64,000 bases of DNA from Schistocephalus solidus (Eukaryota > Platyhelminthes > Cestoda > Diphyllobothriidea > Diphyllobothriidae), in NCBI GenBank assembly GCA_017591395.1, contig WEDG01000352.1:124001-188000 (forward strand), written 5' to 3'. Below, piece by piece: positions 47,280 through 58,616 of this stretch (its first letter is position 1; each line of letters begins with the position of its first letter). Below the pieces are notes generated by a model. That model was not told where the DNA came from and ran no database searches. It saw only the letters and a list, made by a program, of their open reading frames with translations. The translations under genes and the position numbers were made by a program.

Positions 47280-48310
47280 TTAAATTCGGTAGTGGCCAGA
47301 AGGTCGGCATTACCAGGCTACAACCATCGCATATAGCTGATATGGCGTGATCACCTCCATAAACGAACAGTGAACCATTTCGTTTTGCATCGCATTGTTA
47401 CGACTGCGATAATATCAGATCTGGACGGCCTCCATGGTGTCACGTATTGTACCTCTCCAAGCGTGAGGATTCGCGGTAGAAGACCTGGATAGCTCATCCC
47501 GTTCTTTTCTCAAGTGACAGACGCCAAATACCGAAGGTTCAAGCACCACCTCCATGTCTTACCGAACCGTGTTGAGCCAGGTTTTTATTTGACCTCATCT
47601 TCGACGCCTCCAAGTGGGCTGGATCGAGAGCGGTAGAGCTCACCTCGTGAGGCAGTCGACGGAGGACGTGCCCAAACCACCTCAGTCGTCTTTCTTGGAT
47701 GGCCTGAGATATCCTGGCTATATTGTCGCAGCGAGTGTGGACTGCCTCGTTTGAGAAGTAGTCTGTGTACTTCACTAGAAGGATGATCCTTAGGCAACGA
47801 TGGCCAAATACCTCAAGTCTCCGCTCATATTCCACGCGCACAGTCCAGCTTTCACAACCGTAGAGGAGGACCGATCGGATGGATGCATGGCATACGGAGA
47901 TCTTCGTGGCGACTGATGGGTCGCGTCAGGTCCATAGGCACTTTAGAAGGATCGAGAAAACCCAGCGAGCAGCGTCTATTAGGGAGACAATGTTGTACTT
48001 AATCTGTCCATTCGGCAGTATCCTTGGCCTGAGTTATTTGAAACTGTCTACTTCTGCAAGTTAACAGCCATTAACCCCGAGGGGTGCTTTCTCCTCCTCA
48101 GGGATGCAGCTGAAAAAACAGTTTGGTCTTCCTAGTGTTCATGGATAGGCCGACAAAAGTAGCGATCTCATTCACCTGCGATACCACAGATTGTAGATCA
48201 CCAAAGCAAGGCGATATCGGCAGCGTAGTCTAGGTCAGTCAGGTGGCGTCCGGGTGCAAATTCCACACCGTCGGAACCGTGTAGGGCCTTTCTGAGAATC
48301 CAGTTGCACG
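47280..48310 (-). pseudogene. Reverse transcriptase C-terminal half, 5'-truncated non-LTR element
   Basis: On the minus strand WILRKALHG and LTDLDYAADIALL (catalytic YADD changed to YAAD) lie near 48300-48195, then SSTVVKAGLCAW-like and YERRLEVFGHRCLRIILLVK (47838-47779). Next come CDNIARISQAIQERRLRWFG (47730-47671), HVLRRLPHE, and EVVLEPSVFGVC...HAWRGTIRDTMEA to a stop near 47416. This is the palm end, thumb and conserved RRLRWFGHVLRR tail of a flatworm endonuclease/RT family. Stops, a frameshift in the YADD region and others further on make it a pseudogene. It lies antisense within the ARHGAP19-like intron. Confidence 0.9.
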
Positions 48311-49749
48311 ACAGTGAACCAACAATTGGCGGTATTTAAAGTACGGATTGATCTAATTTCTGATGAGTAAAAAGCCCCGACAATCGTTTCACGCAGCAGT
48401 GATGACTTCGGCTCATCGGTGTGACCACATTGTGCCCCATACTCTTTCTGTAAATGCTCCAGCTTTTCGTCTTCATCCTTCTAATTCCCTTAGAAGCTAA
48501 GGTGTTAACTGTAATAACGGGTACTAAGCCAGAAATTTCAATTTCATTCTCCCTTGTCTTTGTCAATAATGTCATTCTGCCTATACTACTAGCCAAGAGC
48601 TCAAGAGCGAGCCACAAAACGGAACGGGACGAGAGAGTCCCGCAACCGATCGGTGGGCTTTTGTCCACCAATCTTCGTATATTCTTCAGAATCAAGTTAT
48701 CAAGGGAGGAATTCCATCAGTCTGTATCGCCATTCCTTTCTCAGCTTGCGCATGAGGCGTTCATCAGAGGAGAACGTGAAATGCTGGCTAGACGTCATTG
48801 TTCTAGGCAAATTTGTAGCTGACAAAAGCACACCGGGATGATGACCAGATGCGCTTACGATTTTTGGCATAAAACATTTAAAGTCTAAATTATTGGAGGG
48901 CAATGACCCCCTGATTCCGTTGGCGTCACCCATGCAAATGAAAAACACTTGGAATTATCCTGCTGAAATGACGCTCTAATTTTCACTCCGATGTTCCGCC
49001 AACCCAAGCCTCTCGTCCCCCCCCCCCCACCCTCACCATGGCGCTTTGCGATCGCTCGCTCCAGAGAGACGATCGTTTGCCTTAGGGCTAGCAGTCATCG
49101 GGGTCACATTGTTTGCATTAACTCCTGCTGTGCAAGCCAAGAGCCACTTTCTGCAGACAGTTGTTTTAGGCGGTAGCACGGCGGGATGACCCACTGACTT
49201 AATTTCAGCTTTGGCCCTGATACCGTCACACTGGGCACATGAGAGGGGGCGGTGCGCGGACCGCCCCGTTTTCACCTACACACGCCCCAGAGGGAGCAGC
49301 CTGAGGCACCCTACTGTGCACTCGCACTGGCAGCTAATTCCGATGCGCCCACGTGGCGACCGCCGTAGCAGCTGCTGGAGCTACCGGCCGGAATTATTAG
49401 GAGATCTATGTCGAGTCATCTACCCCTTCACTTCACTCCCAATTAGCGCCCACAGTGCCGTCGTTTTTCTTATTTTTTTCTTCTTCTTCTTCTTCAGGAG
49501 TCTGAGGATCCACCCCTTTACTGCAGCCTTAGGTATTGCACTACAATAAGCACTCGCCAGAATTCAATGGCCCAAATACCGGTCCCTGTCCGTCAGCGAT
49601 CCGTCAGCACTGAAACCCTAACCACTGCACTGGTGAGTTCCGTTTTTATACAACACTGTGATATGTAAGTCAGCTAGATTCAAAATTGACACAAACGGTA
49701 AACCGCATGAAGTCAATCCATACATGACACCAGTCCGGTAGTCATTTTT

Positions 49750-50180
49750 GACGAGGTTCATCGTGTGCGCCCCACAGCAAGGTGGCCCAGGGACAGTGAC
49801 TTGTTCTGCATTTACCTTACACTCTCCCCTGCCTCAGCTGGACCCGGTTCCATAAATAAGTCAAGAAGACCAGAAGTGGGAGAGGGTACAGGCGGCTGGC
49901 GCGGCCAGAGCCGCCACTAAGCGTGCCACCGCACCTGGCTCGGATCGTACGGAGTGGATGTGCCATAGAGGACGCATAAAGAAATAGCCATTGCAGTCTG
50001 ACGCACAGTCCGTTACTTAGCCACTCCGCAAAAACACACAAGGCTGACTGCGTGATCCGAGTTCTTCCGTCCATTGGCAAACTTCCAAGCCACGGCTTTT
50101 AGCGCATTGGGATAGTTTCAAGCGCATCAGATTGTTTGTAGGGTAGAAAATGCGCTGAGTCTACGGTCTCACTCCTTTTT
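49750..50180 (-). repeat. Short dispersed repeat, copy C (SINE-like family)
   Basis: Closely similar to 58617-59080 in the same orientation. Shared are gtcaagaagaccagaagtgg (near 49860), a ggctggcgcggccagagccg block (near 49891), acctggctcggatcgtacgg (near 49932), agccattgcagtctgacgca, and aagccacggcttttagcgca (near 50087) through gatagtttcaagcgcatcag. It sits just upstream of the exon at 50428. Confidence 0.85.
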
Positions 50181-50427
50181 CCCATTCCCAGATCCCAGCG
50201 TCTGTCCGAGCCGGTCAGTTGACTGGTGCGGAGAATGGATGCGCATGCATGCATGCATGCGTACATACTTTATATACACCTTATATTTTTAATGTCACGT
50301 GACAGTGTGGAATCAGTAGTAGTAAATTTGATAAGAGGACTTCTGATATGTCTTACCTAACTCTGACTCTTTTGTCTATGCTAGCTAACCGAATCTATTT
50401 AACTGGAATTATTATTTTCTCCCACAG

Positions 50428-50535
50428 AAAATCGACCCGGTCGGAGCTACCAATGACAGACAGAGGCCGATAACCATGCCATTGATTGAACCAACTACTT
50501 CGGCTAACTTACCCGGAACTCCGATTATTAAGAGG
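50428..50535 (+). CDS. ARHGAP19-like downstream exon (disordered C-terminal region)
   Basis: A 108-bp exon between a strong acceptor (ATTTTCTCCCACAG|A) and the donor AAGAGG|GTAGGT. Only one frame is open, and it is phase 0 at both ends, exactly what the exon at 45754 requires. It encodes a threonine/proline-rich segment, RQRPITMPLIEPTTSANLPG then TPIIKR. There is no domain here; the C-terminal tails of ARHGAP19 proteins are likewise disordered. Support comes from splice sites and phase, not from sequence homology. Confidence 0.72.
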
Positions 50536-50925
50536 GTAGGTCTGGTCCCTCTATAAATTTGTCCTGTTATTTAGCGAGACCATGGATAAACTAAGAGGCG
50601 TTATGGTATGATAAGTAAGTGAGTCAAATGGCTAGAAGAGTTATCATCAGTGGTTTTTGTTGAATGCATGTCCTCTGCAGCAGCAGAAATTAACAGGAAG
50701 ACATGCAGACTCTTTTTACATAATATACTTCGTAAACTTTAAAATTATGAAGGATTGTGGTAATCCTTAATAGTAATTTAGCATTATGTTCACCTTTGAT
50801 GTTATCTGTCTGAGAATGCGCCTCCGGGACTTTAAGTTTGTCTCCTTCCTGCATCAAAGCGCTAAGAAACCTAGGTAGTTTCAACAGGCATTTGCTGATA
50901 CTCCTTTCTTGATGTTATCTTCCAG
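50536..50925 (+). other. Intron of the ARHGAP19-like gene
   Basis: A 390-bp AT-rich intron. Donor GTAGGT, acceptor TTGATGTTATCTTCCAG. A 64-codon antisense frame inside it shows no motif. Confidence 0.65.
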
Positions 50926-51027
50926 CCACTGCACAGTTCTGTGCTGAACTTCCGGGTCAGGCGAACGCCTTTCAAAATAAGTCGGGAGAAGCTGCAAGCC
51001 CTACAACCCCTGACGCCTCTTTCATGA
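50926..51027 (+). CDS. ARHGAP19-like terminal exon with stop codon
   Basis: The acceptor TTATCTTCCAG|CC at 50925/50926 opens a phase-0 exon encoding the basic stretch LNFRVRRTPFKISREKLQAL and ending QPLTPLS with TGA at 51025-51027. All exon lengths from 43943 to this stop sum to 1,389 bp, a multiple of three. No AATAAA signal is obvious within the next 300 bp, so the 3' UTR end is not placed. Confidence 0.75.
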   Translation, partial: PLHSSVLNFRVRRTPFKISREKLQALQPLTPLS

Positions 51028-53384
51028 CTGATTCTTGCACTACACGAAGCACCTGGCTATTTAAAAACTGTCAGTTACCCTTGATTCGAACAATGACCAT
51101 TCTAGGGTTTGTCGAAAGCTCTGTACATAGATTATTTCGTTTTCTTAACGTTGTTCTTGTTCCTTGATATTTTCCGTACAATGACAACCCTCTTATGTGG
51201 AATCTCATAAAGGAGGGCCAATTTTCGTGCATCTTAAGTGCTTGTGAAAATCAGAAGGGTAGTGCCTGCCGGGCATTGTTATTTGTATCTAGCAAAGAAC
51301 GTGGTTTCTGAGAACCCTAATACAGTTGACAAATTAGGGTAGTTGCATATGATTTTTCGATCCCCTTCTCAGTTTTTCAAGGAAACGCTATGAAAATTTT
51401 ACGAGTTCCTGCTGTGAATGCGTAGTTGATATCGCTTAACCTCTTCAACTTTTCGTTCGAATAATAGTGACCAAACATGCTCAACACCACTGGGATTACT
51501 GAATCAATTTTACTCTGAAAATCAAATGTCTTAGCTGAACGGGAATTCCTACTTCGGGGAGTGTGATAAGCACCGATTTGTTTCTTAAGTGGGTTAAAAT
51601 CAAAGTTTCTGAGATTATCGGCAGTATGCAAACTATGGCAGCAGTTTCGGGCTTATTTGAGACGGGGGGTGGGTTAAATTCGTTAATAAAACTGGAAAGG
51701 CCGCTGATGTGGAGAGCTATAACATCCTAAATCTAATAGACAGAATTTGATCGTCAAATACAAGGAAGCTGTAGGTTTCACTGTTTTAATTTTTGTTTTC
51801 TCCAATCAGCCGTCCAACTAATGAAGAGCCCAATCCTATGGGATTTGAGCTTACGCCTCTCATACTCGAAATCGAGTTGCAAATGGCTGGCAGTGGTGGA
51901 AACGACACCGTCACTAGTTGCAATTTCTTAGATTTTCGCAGTAAACATTCCGATTTTAAGCTAATTTTACGACTGCCCGCAAGGACCGTAAGCGGGGGAT
52001 AACGTATATATTTCTTTCTGCAATCCGACCGACCAGTGTAGCTGATGCCTAAGGAACAATCTCATAGAGGCAAAGATTGACCGCTCCTTACTTTTTTAAA
52101 TGGTAACGATGTCCATCGACATACGGTCAGTCTAAGATGGATTATCCCTACTGGTGACAGGTTTATTGCTACTTCTTGGGACCTATAAAATATCCATAGT
52201 TTATTTTTCTGTGCGAAAAAGCCGACGTAGGGCAACCGCTAGTCAGAAAAAAAACATCATCATTATAGTTGCCATTTCGAGGATAAACACGCTAAATTTC
52301 AAACGATTATGGACGTTCCCGTCATAACCATGCCTCATATACAAAATCCCTTAATCGGAAAAAATTATTCACACTGTCTACGCTCATGGTTTCTTACTCC
52401 TTTATCTGCCTATCAATATTTAATCCCAAGTCTGTATGCATATTGTTTCCATAAAAACTTCACGAGGTAAAGCCCTCTAGTTAGTTGGCCACTTAACGTT
52501 ATCCTCGGTCTCAAAGCGTCAGAAAGCAAACCATAGACATATATCATTTTAAACAGGCAACAATTTTGTTAGACTTCTTATGCACTTTAGGTACCTGCAC
52601 CACCGGACCACATTCAAATTTTTGAAAATCGACTTTGCTGGCTGGGCAACTTCAGCTCCTCAATTAGCTTGAATGACCAATAAGTGCAGCGAAGGTTGGA
52701 GTGTTAATCTGGACAGCTGGACACCAAAAATTGGGGCGAAATGGTAGATTCTGCCTGGGGTGATCTTGCGGTGTAGAAGCACCTGCTTTCTTATCGGTGC
52801 TGTGTATTTTGCTGAGATAGGTGAATTAAGCTGCTGGTTATCGTTACATCACTTTTACTTTGGAACCATAGCCCTAGGAGATTACGTAGATGTTGTTATC
52901 TTGTCTCGCATAACAGCTGAACACCATAAAAGCTATACACAATCGCCTTAGGACAGCGTTTTCAGTGAGAGAGCTGGAGGGCACGACTCAGTAAAGTTCG
53001 AAACACCGAAATTTAATAAGTTATATCGCCTACTGAAGGCAAAACTAAGAAAAACATACCATGCGGCGGTACGGAATTCGAAACGGATTACTGCATGCAG
53101 CCTGTCTGTTCTTTGATTGTGAACCCGAACCGGGGATTTGGGTCGTGGTGTTTAAGGCAAAAATGAATACTTGAACATTCACAGCAAAAAAACTAGCAGA
53201 CGAGACAGGCTCCCCAGCTTTACACTGTTATCTGAATACAAAAGGAAAGCAAATTTAAGCCAACGAAAAGGAGCTTTTGGAGGCCGCTCATCCGAAGGTT
53301 CATTTGCCCATAACTGAGGTGTTCTGTAGCAGTAATTTTGTGACATATGTTCGTGAGTTTAATTTTTACTTGCTGGATGGTCAG
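51028..53384. other. No recognisable gene; ARHGAP19-like 3' UTR at the left
   Basis: Short frames only (for example 51793-52002 plus and 51377-51631 minus). None shows a domain or matching splice sites. There is an aataaa at about 51686 that could be a distal polyadenylation signal. Confidence 0.35.
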
Positions 53385-53460
53385 CATAACACGGCCCGTG
53401 GTTTATTTGGAGAGCGCTAAAGTCAAAAACTAAAGAACCAGGTTTCGAATCCCAGATGTC
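53385..53460 (+). repeat. Possible tRNA-derived sequence (SINE or tRNA relic)
   Basis: An A-box-like stretch, cccgtggtttatttggagag, and a B-box-like stretch, ggtttcgaatccc, lie at roughly tRNA spacing. I cannot fold a full cloverleaf, and the B box has an extra T, so a functional tRNA is unlikely. Confidence 0.25.
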
Positions 53461-54489
53461 CTAAAACTTGGGTTGGGTATAACTGATGGATTGACAATGC
53501 CCAGAAACTAGAATTTTTTGTCACTATTCTTAACATTAGAACCTCCTATTATCACGGGGAAGGGCATATAGGACAGTAGAACGGGACCGGTGAGATTTAT
53601 TCAACTGTTATATACGACTGGCTGGTGGGGCATAAAAGCAGATAGTTCAGGCGTGTGGAAGTTCACAATTGCTGAAGACTTGATACAACCTTCTACCAGA
53701 CCATCATTTTCGACTAATGGGAGTGAAACAACATTAATCAGATGAACAAAAGCCCACAAGGTATGCCAGCATCTGGAGTGGGAGACATCTACCCGATTAC
53801 TAGATGCGATTTATATATTATAGACTAAAGCCTCACATTTTTTTTATAAACGGAATTCACTGTTTAAGACAGTTGCTTGCCATTATGCAAGTTCACACCT
53901 CCTTAAATAGGATCACGCGAAGCTGCTTTACCGTTTTGTCACCAGACAGCCCAGACTCAGGTCCTAGTGGTTAGGGAGACAAATAAGTGTTCCCAAGTTT
54001 AGCGACTTTATTAAGTTTGGTAAAAACCTATTTGGAGTGCAACTACTACGTGCTTTTTTATAGGAAAGCGAACAGCATTTAGTAAAAAAGCAACCATACG
54101 CCATATCATCGCAAAGAAAACCATCTTATTACCCATACGGTAATGCGACCATAAGCTTTATCCATTTGGAGAGCCTGTGAAGCCAAGAAAGTCAAATCTC
54201 GGGAAGGGGAATATACTCTGGAAAAAATTGATGAATATGCTCTCCTCAAATACCTTATGGGGCTAGTTGACAGTAAACTGGTATTTAGGCTAACTCTTGT
54301 TTTAGAATTGGGTTCTTTTCTCTCGATGCATCATTTAAAATGCGAATTCACGGCTTACGGTAAATAATATTTGCGTGTTAACATTGATTTCTTGTGCTAT
54401 GGAGGAGGAGGAGACCAGAAAGTGCGTGTCATGTAAATGCGCACTTGTATGGTCACAGGAACAATTGTTATTTTTTTTCTACTGCACGC
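53461..54489. other. No recognisable gene
   Basis: Nothing assigned on either strand. Confidence 0.35.
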
Positions 54490-54960
54490 CGATACAACTT
54501 CGTGACCACCGCTTAGGACGGGAGGGGGCTTGGGTAGAGAGGACCGCCAACTGTGTTGCTAGGTTGAGACTGATTGAGATCGTCGGTAGCCACACGACAG
54601 ACTAATCCATCAACCAGCCGCCGAGCACGACCCATGCTCTCACCCCCACCCCTTGTCTCGCAGCCACTTTCAACCGGCCGTTGTCCGAGCCGCGGCTCCA
54701 CGTGTAGTTGCGACGAGCGCACGATTAGTTCTGGCCGCTAATTAAAGCCCTGGTGACAGAGCCCTAGGGGTAGCTGGCCGCTCCTGAGTAGAGTAGTGTC
54801 GGGATCCAGCGGCCTGTTCAAGTGAGCACATAACAAGTTAGCCTTAGTCACTGTGGTACCCGTGGACTGTCACGTGGAAGGCTGCGAACAGAGCGAACCA
54901 ATGGAAAACGGAAGTGTTACAGCAGCAGCTGATTTGGAGAGGATAGAGGTCGGGTGTCCG
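54490..54960 (+). other. GC-rich patch ending in a good-context ATG; possible gene start
   Basis: This patch is clearly richer in G+C and CpG than its surroundings. At 54901 an ATG in the context ccaATGG opens a short frame beginning MENGSVTAAADLERIE, with a weak possible donor GAG|GTCGGG. No downstream exon was found, so this is only a candidate first exon. It may equally be a repeat I do not know. Confidence 0.2.
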
Positions 54961-56898
54961 GTTATAGTTTGAATTGAATATAAAATTTCCGGCTCAATCG
55001 ACACCACTTAGTTAATTGCCTGCGTAATCAAGACGACCAGCCTTAGTTAAAAGAACTGGCTCGAGGTAAAACGCCCAAGAGTAGCTTGTTTATTCGAAAG
55101 GCCCATTTCCAGGCAATTCGGTTACTACTTATTATTTAAGCACCATGCAAATTAAAACGAATAATCAATGGTATAACCTACTCATGTATACATAAAAATA
55201 TGGTGTATCTGCACATAAAAAAACCCAATGAAACTCCCAGCGTCGTGAGATGAGAACATCAAAGGAATGGCTTCAAGAACTGACGTGTTAGAATGGAGTG
55301 AGAAATGAGAGGTGAACTGCAAAGTTTCTGATTTCACACGACGTTTGTCTAAAATATAAAGCCAACGAACTAAACAAGAGGAATGGGGGACTGAATGCGC
55401 TTACCACAAGAAAAACGAGAACACCAGCAAAGAAGACTGGAAATGGCGACGACAATTATGTTGATGTATCAGTTTGTTCGATGCTAGTGGCCCGGTCTTG
55501 TATATTTCGCACAGGGAAGTCACTTACGCAGGTCGGCATATTTTAATAACGAGCCGTCAGACTGCCTTCGGAAAGTCTTCCGAATCTAATTTTCCACTAG
55601 CCATGTAAGTAACCTGAAGTGGTAAAACGTGAAACAAAAAATTGATGAATGATTTACGATTAGTTGCAGCCAACGGAACTGGCTGGCATTGACGGAGTTC
55701 GTCCCTATCATTTTTAATCACATTGAGCTTTGTAGATGACAAGGAACTATATTGGAGTGTCGGCTTCCCATAACAGTTCCAAAATTCCCCTGAATGTATT
55801 CGGTTATGTAATCCCTGAATTCCACGTGGGATGACTGAAACTTTCGGAGCAGACTAAGAGGAGGGTTTCAGAAATGTTTAACTAATTGCGAAATTCGACA
55901 AAAGGCCCTCAGCTCATCAGTGCACTCCGGCTTCCCATGATACGATTGCCGCCTGTATAGGTGAAAGGGGTTTAAGACCACTTACTATATCTCGCTCCTT
56001 TAAAAGCAGATGGATTTAGCATAGCTACAACGGATTTAACAAATTTTCAGTCTGCACTCAAATTCTTAGTGCATTTTCATTTGGCCAAAAGAGGCCAGCA
56101 CAGCCAAATTAAAAGCGTTAATTGTCTACCGCACCCCTTGATTGGAGAGTTGGAACAAAATAGAAAGTTAACAGAAACATCCATCAGTTCACTTCTTTGG
56201 GGGAAAAAGACTGGGCAGTTATGCGCCTTGAGGAAAAGACCGATTAGTCGCGTGCCTCCTCGCCCTGCTCATCGATGCTGGCGGAAAAATCTGGTGTTCT
56301 GCCTCTGCCGCACACCGCCCAACTGCTGACTTCACCGTCTATATTTGCTCACCCCGGTGACATCAACTGGCCCTTTGGCATTTGAACGTGCCTGAAACAG
56401 ACCCACTGACGGGGAAATAAGGGGAGGGGGAGGTAGCCTTTTACAGTAGGCATAATCGGACCAGGTGCACTTAACGATGCGCGTGGGTGTGAGGCCCCAG
56501 GGCATCGGCGGACTGTGAGGCGAGAAAGTCAGGAAAGGAGACTGGCTGCCAGCTGCGTGCCCTCACGAGCCTAGGCTACTGAGACTCAAGGTTTGGTGGT
56601 GCTTTGGGTATGTCTAGCAACTCTTAAGGACCTACCAATAGGCTACCGATGCACACCGGGCACATGGTGGACCTCATCGCAACCGACAGTCGACGAGCCC
56701 GACCACAGAGTGATTCCTAATCAACCATGTTGTTGGCCGAATCGGGAACAAAATTTCGAGTACCTAATGCCGAAGACAATCCTAACTTGTGTTCCTTTGT
56801 CTAAAATTTTTCTCACAGCATCTACTGATTTAAATTACTGGAGCCCGCTATGGAGAAGCGATCCGAGTCGGCCATCCTTGCCCCAACCACCCTAAAGG
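54961..56898. other. No recognisable gene
   Basis: Short frames only. A patch at 56650-56710 (acatggtggacctcatcgca) recalls the end of the short dispersed repeat but is too brief to call. Confidence 0.35.
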
Positions 56899-56965
56899 GG
56901 ATTGGGGATGGTCATTTCTGGATTGGGGATGGTCATTGGGGATTGGGGATGATCATTTATGGGTG
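56899..56965 (+). repeat. Short minisatellite, gattggggatggtcatt unit
   Basis: Three imperfect units built on gattggggatggtcatt follow one another, with 5-7 bp variable spacers (ctg, gggg). It is local and short. Confidence 0.85.
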
Positions 56966-58133
56966 ATTACCCGTCATAAACTTACCATACTCAACCCCAG
57001 GTTTGGATAACTGGGAATTCAAAGTCGGATGCTTTTGTTATCAATGGTTGAGTAGTTTATCGTTTCATTCTCGAGCCACACGTCCGTTTTCCTGTCGGTA
57101 AACCTTCTTCCACCAAAATTAATATTCCAACTCACAAGTCACTATGCGACTGCCTGCGAAGGCTCTCGAATGAACCCCAATGCACAAGGGATGAGCATGT
57201 GCCATAACCTGACCGATTGACTCCCTCGTATTGTCCAAAGTTTGTCTGAACCGACCACACATTTCAGATAAATTATCGCCATACTCGTTATATATTAACG
57301 CATATTATTTTAATAAGCCTGGTGATAATTAAGCAAAGGCGTGATTTTGTCCCAAACTATTTCTATAGTTAATGAAGCTTTTTTGCAGAAATTTCATTAT
57401 CGTCTGCAATGTCCACATTATCGCGCTTAAAACGCTTTTCGAGTACGGGCTAAAGATGTTAGGGCAACGAGAGGATGTGTTAAAGTCGATCAGGGAAAGG
57501 ACGACTGTGAGAAGAGGAAGATGAGACAATTAGTGTAATCGAACTTAAGTGTAGCGTGACCGAAATTCGAGTTTAAACAAGTATTGACTGCAATATTGAG
57601 GCGAAGACGACGAGGTCATAATCTAGAGAAATTAATTTTTTTACCTGGAATTTTATTAATTGATTAAATGTTTTCGATGCTTTTTGAGCATAACATGTTT
57701 GATTTATTGACAGGAGGACTACACACCTCATCTAGAAATAATACACACTATTGAAAAATTGAAAGAAAATACATTGCCCTAAGAAAACTAAAATGGGTAA
57801 CACCCAACAGAAATAAGTAAAAAGTCCCGAGGGATGAGTTCTAAAATAATATGTCAAGATTGCGTTCTATTAAGCGGTGAAATATAGACAACGACGATAC
57901 TACTCCACTAGCTGAAGCAAAATCTGAAAAGAATAAGAGCCTCAGGCAGACAATTTTCCGTGTATCTAATTTTGCGATTTCTAGCATAGAATAAACTAGG
58001 TAAACTGTTGATAAATTCGTAATAAATCCTAGCTTCAAAGACTTCGGGTGGCTGTTTCTCTGCTGCATATCGGTAAAAATCTCGCTCAGCAGACGAAAAT
58101 TCGTTGCTAACATGTTCGAGTTAGGTTGAGTAA
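56966..58133. other. No recognisable gene
   Basis: The 90-codon minus-strand frame at 57841-58113 has no recognisable motif. Confidence 0.35.
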
Positions 58134-58269
58134 GGGCGTTTTATAATGACATTACTGAGTATTCCAGTAAGCGCTCTCAACTCGACTGATGTTGGATGCC
58201 AGGGTGTTTTATGATGACATTACTGGGTATTCCAGTAAGCGCTCTCAACTCGACTGATGTTGGGTGCCA
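58134..58269 (+). repeat. Tandem duplication, 68-bp unit x 2
   Basis: Two adjacent copies of 68 bp share attccagtaagcgctctcaa and ctcgactgatgttgg. They differ at only a few positions (ataatgac/atgatgac, tgag/tggg, ggat/gggt), so the duplication is recent. Confidence 0.95.
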
Positions 58270-58369
58270 GGTTAGTCAATGGCCCATAAAATTAAGTTTT
58301 GATATTCGCAACACACTGTCAATGCAAATTTGGTATAAGTTCTTCATTAAAGTAAATTGATTTGGAATA

Positions 58370-58519
58370 GGTTTTTATAATGCATTAATAAATGCATACA
58401 ACCAAAAAGCCAACAACTTGGCTGTCATTAAGAGTCAGATAGATGACTACGAAGTAGACTTATATGAGTTTGCAGAAGACATTACTCAACTGGCTTGCAG
58501 GTTGGTGTTTGCTGAATAA
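58370..58519 (+). pseudogene. Short coding-like fragment, possibly retroelement gag
   Basis: One plus-strand frame reads FYNALINAYNQKANNLAVIK followed by DDYEVDLYEFAEDITQLACR and a stop at 58517-58519. The D.YEFAEDI..LA.R pattern resembles the capsid helix of Ty3/Gypsy-like gag proteins, but the stretch is too short to be sure. Alternatively it is a host exon, since a TTGGAATAG|G acceptor and TTGCAG|GTTGGT donor flank it. No pol sequence is near. Confidence 0.25.
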
Positions 58520-58616
58520 CCTTTCGTTCGAGATGTTTTTAACAAAGCTGAAGCCCCTCGTGTATTCTCGGGATTTCCACTATCCTTTTATTTGAAATTG
58601 ATCATTAGGGTTTATA

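Larger units (their letters stand above)
45755..50427 (+). other. Large intron (4.7 kb) of the ARHGAP19-like gene
   Basis: Bounded by donor GTAAGC (45755) and acceptor TTATTTTCTCCCACAG (50427), both phase 0. It contains an antisense RT pseudogene (47280-48310), a copy of the short dispersed repeat (49750-50180), a GC-rich patch at 46190-46760 that I cannot classify, a 12-C run at 49017-49028, a (TTC)n tract at 49480-49496 and a (GCAT)n tract at 50239-50261. One more exon could be hidden in it. Confidence 0.65.

Noticed and set aside
48688..48822. Possible extra ARHGAP19-like exon after TATTCTTCAG at 48685-48694 (frame with REEFHQSVSPFLSQLAHEAF)
   Set aside because: The frame needs a phase-2 entry, whereas the preceding exon ends in phase 0, and no good donor follows. 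Including it would break the otherwise consistent model.
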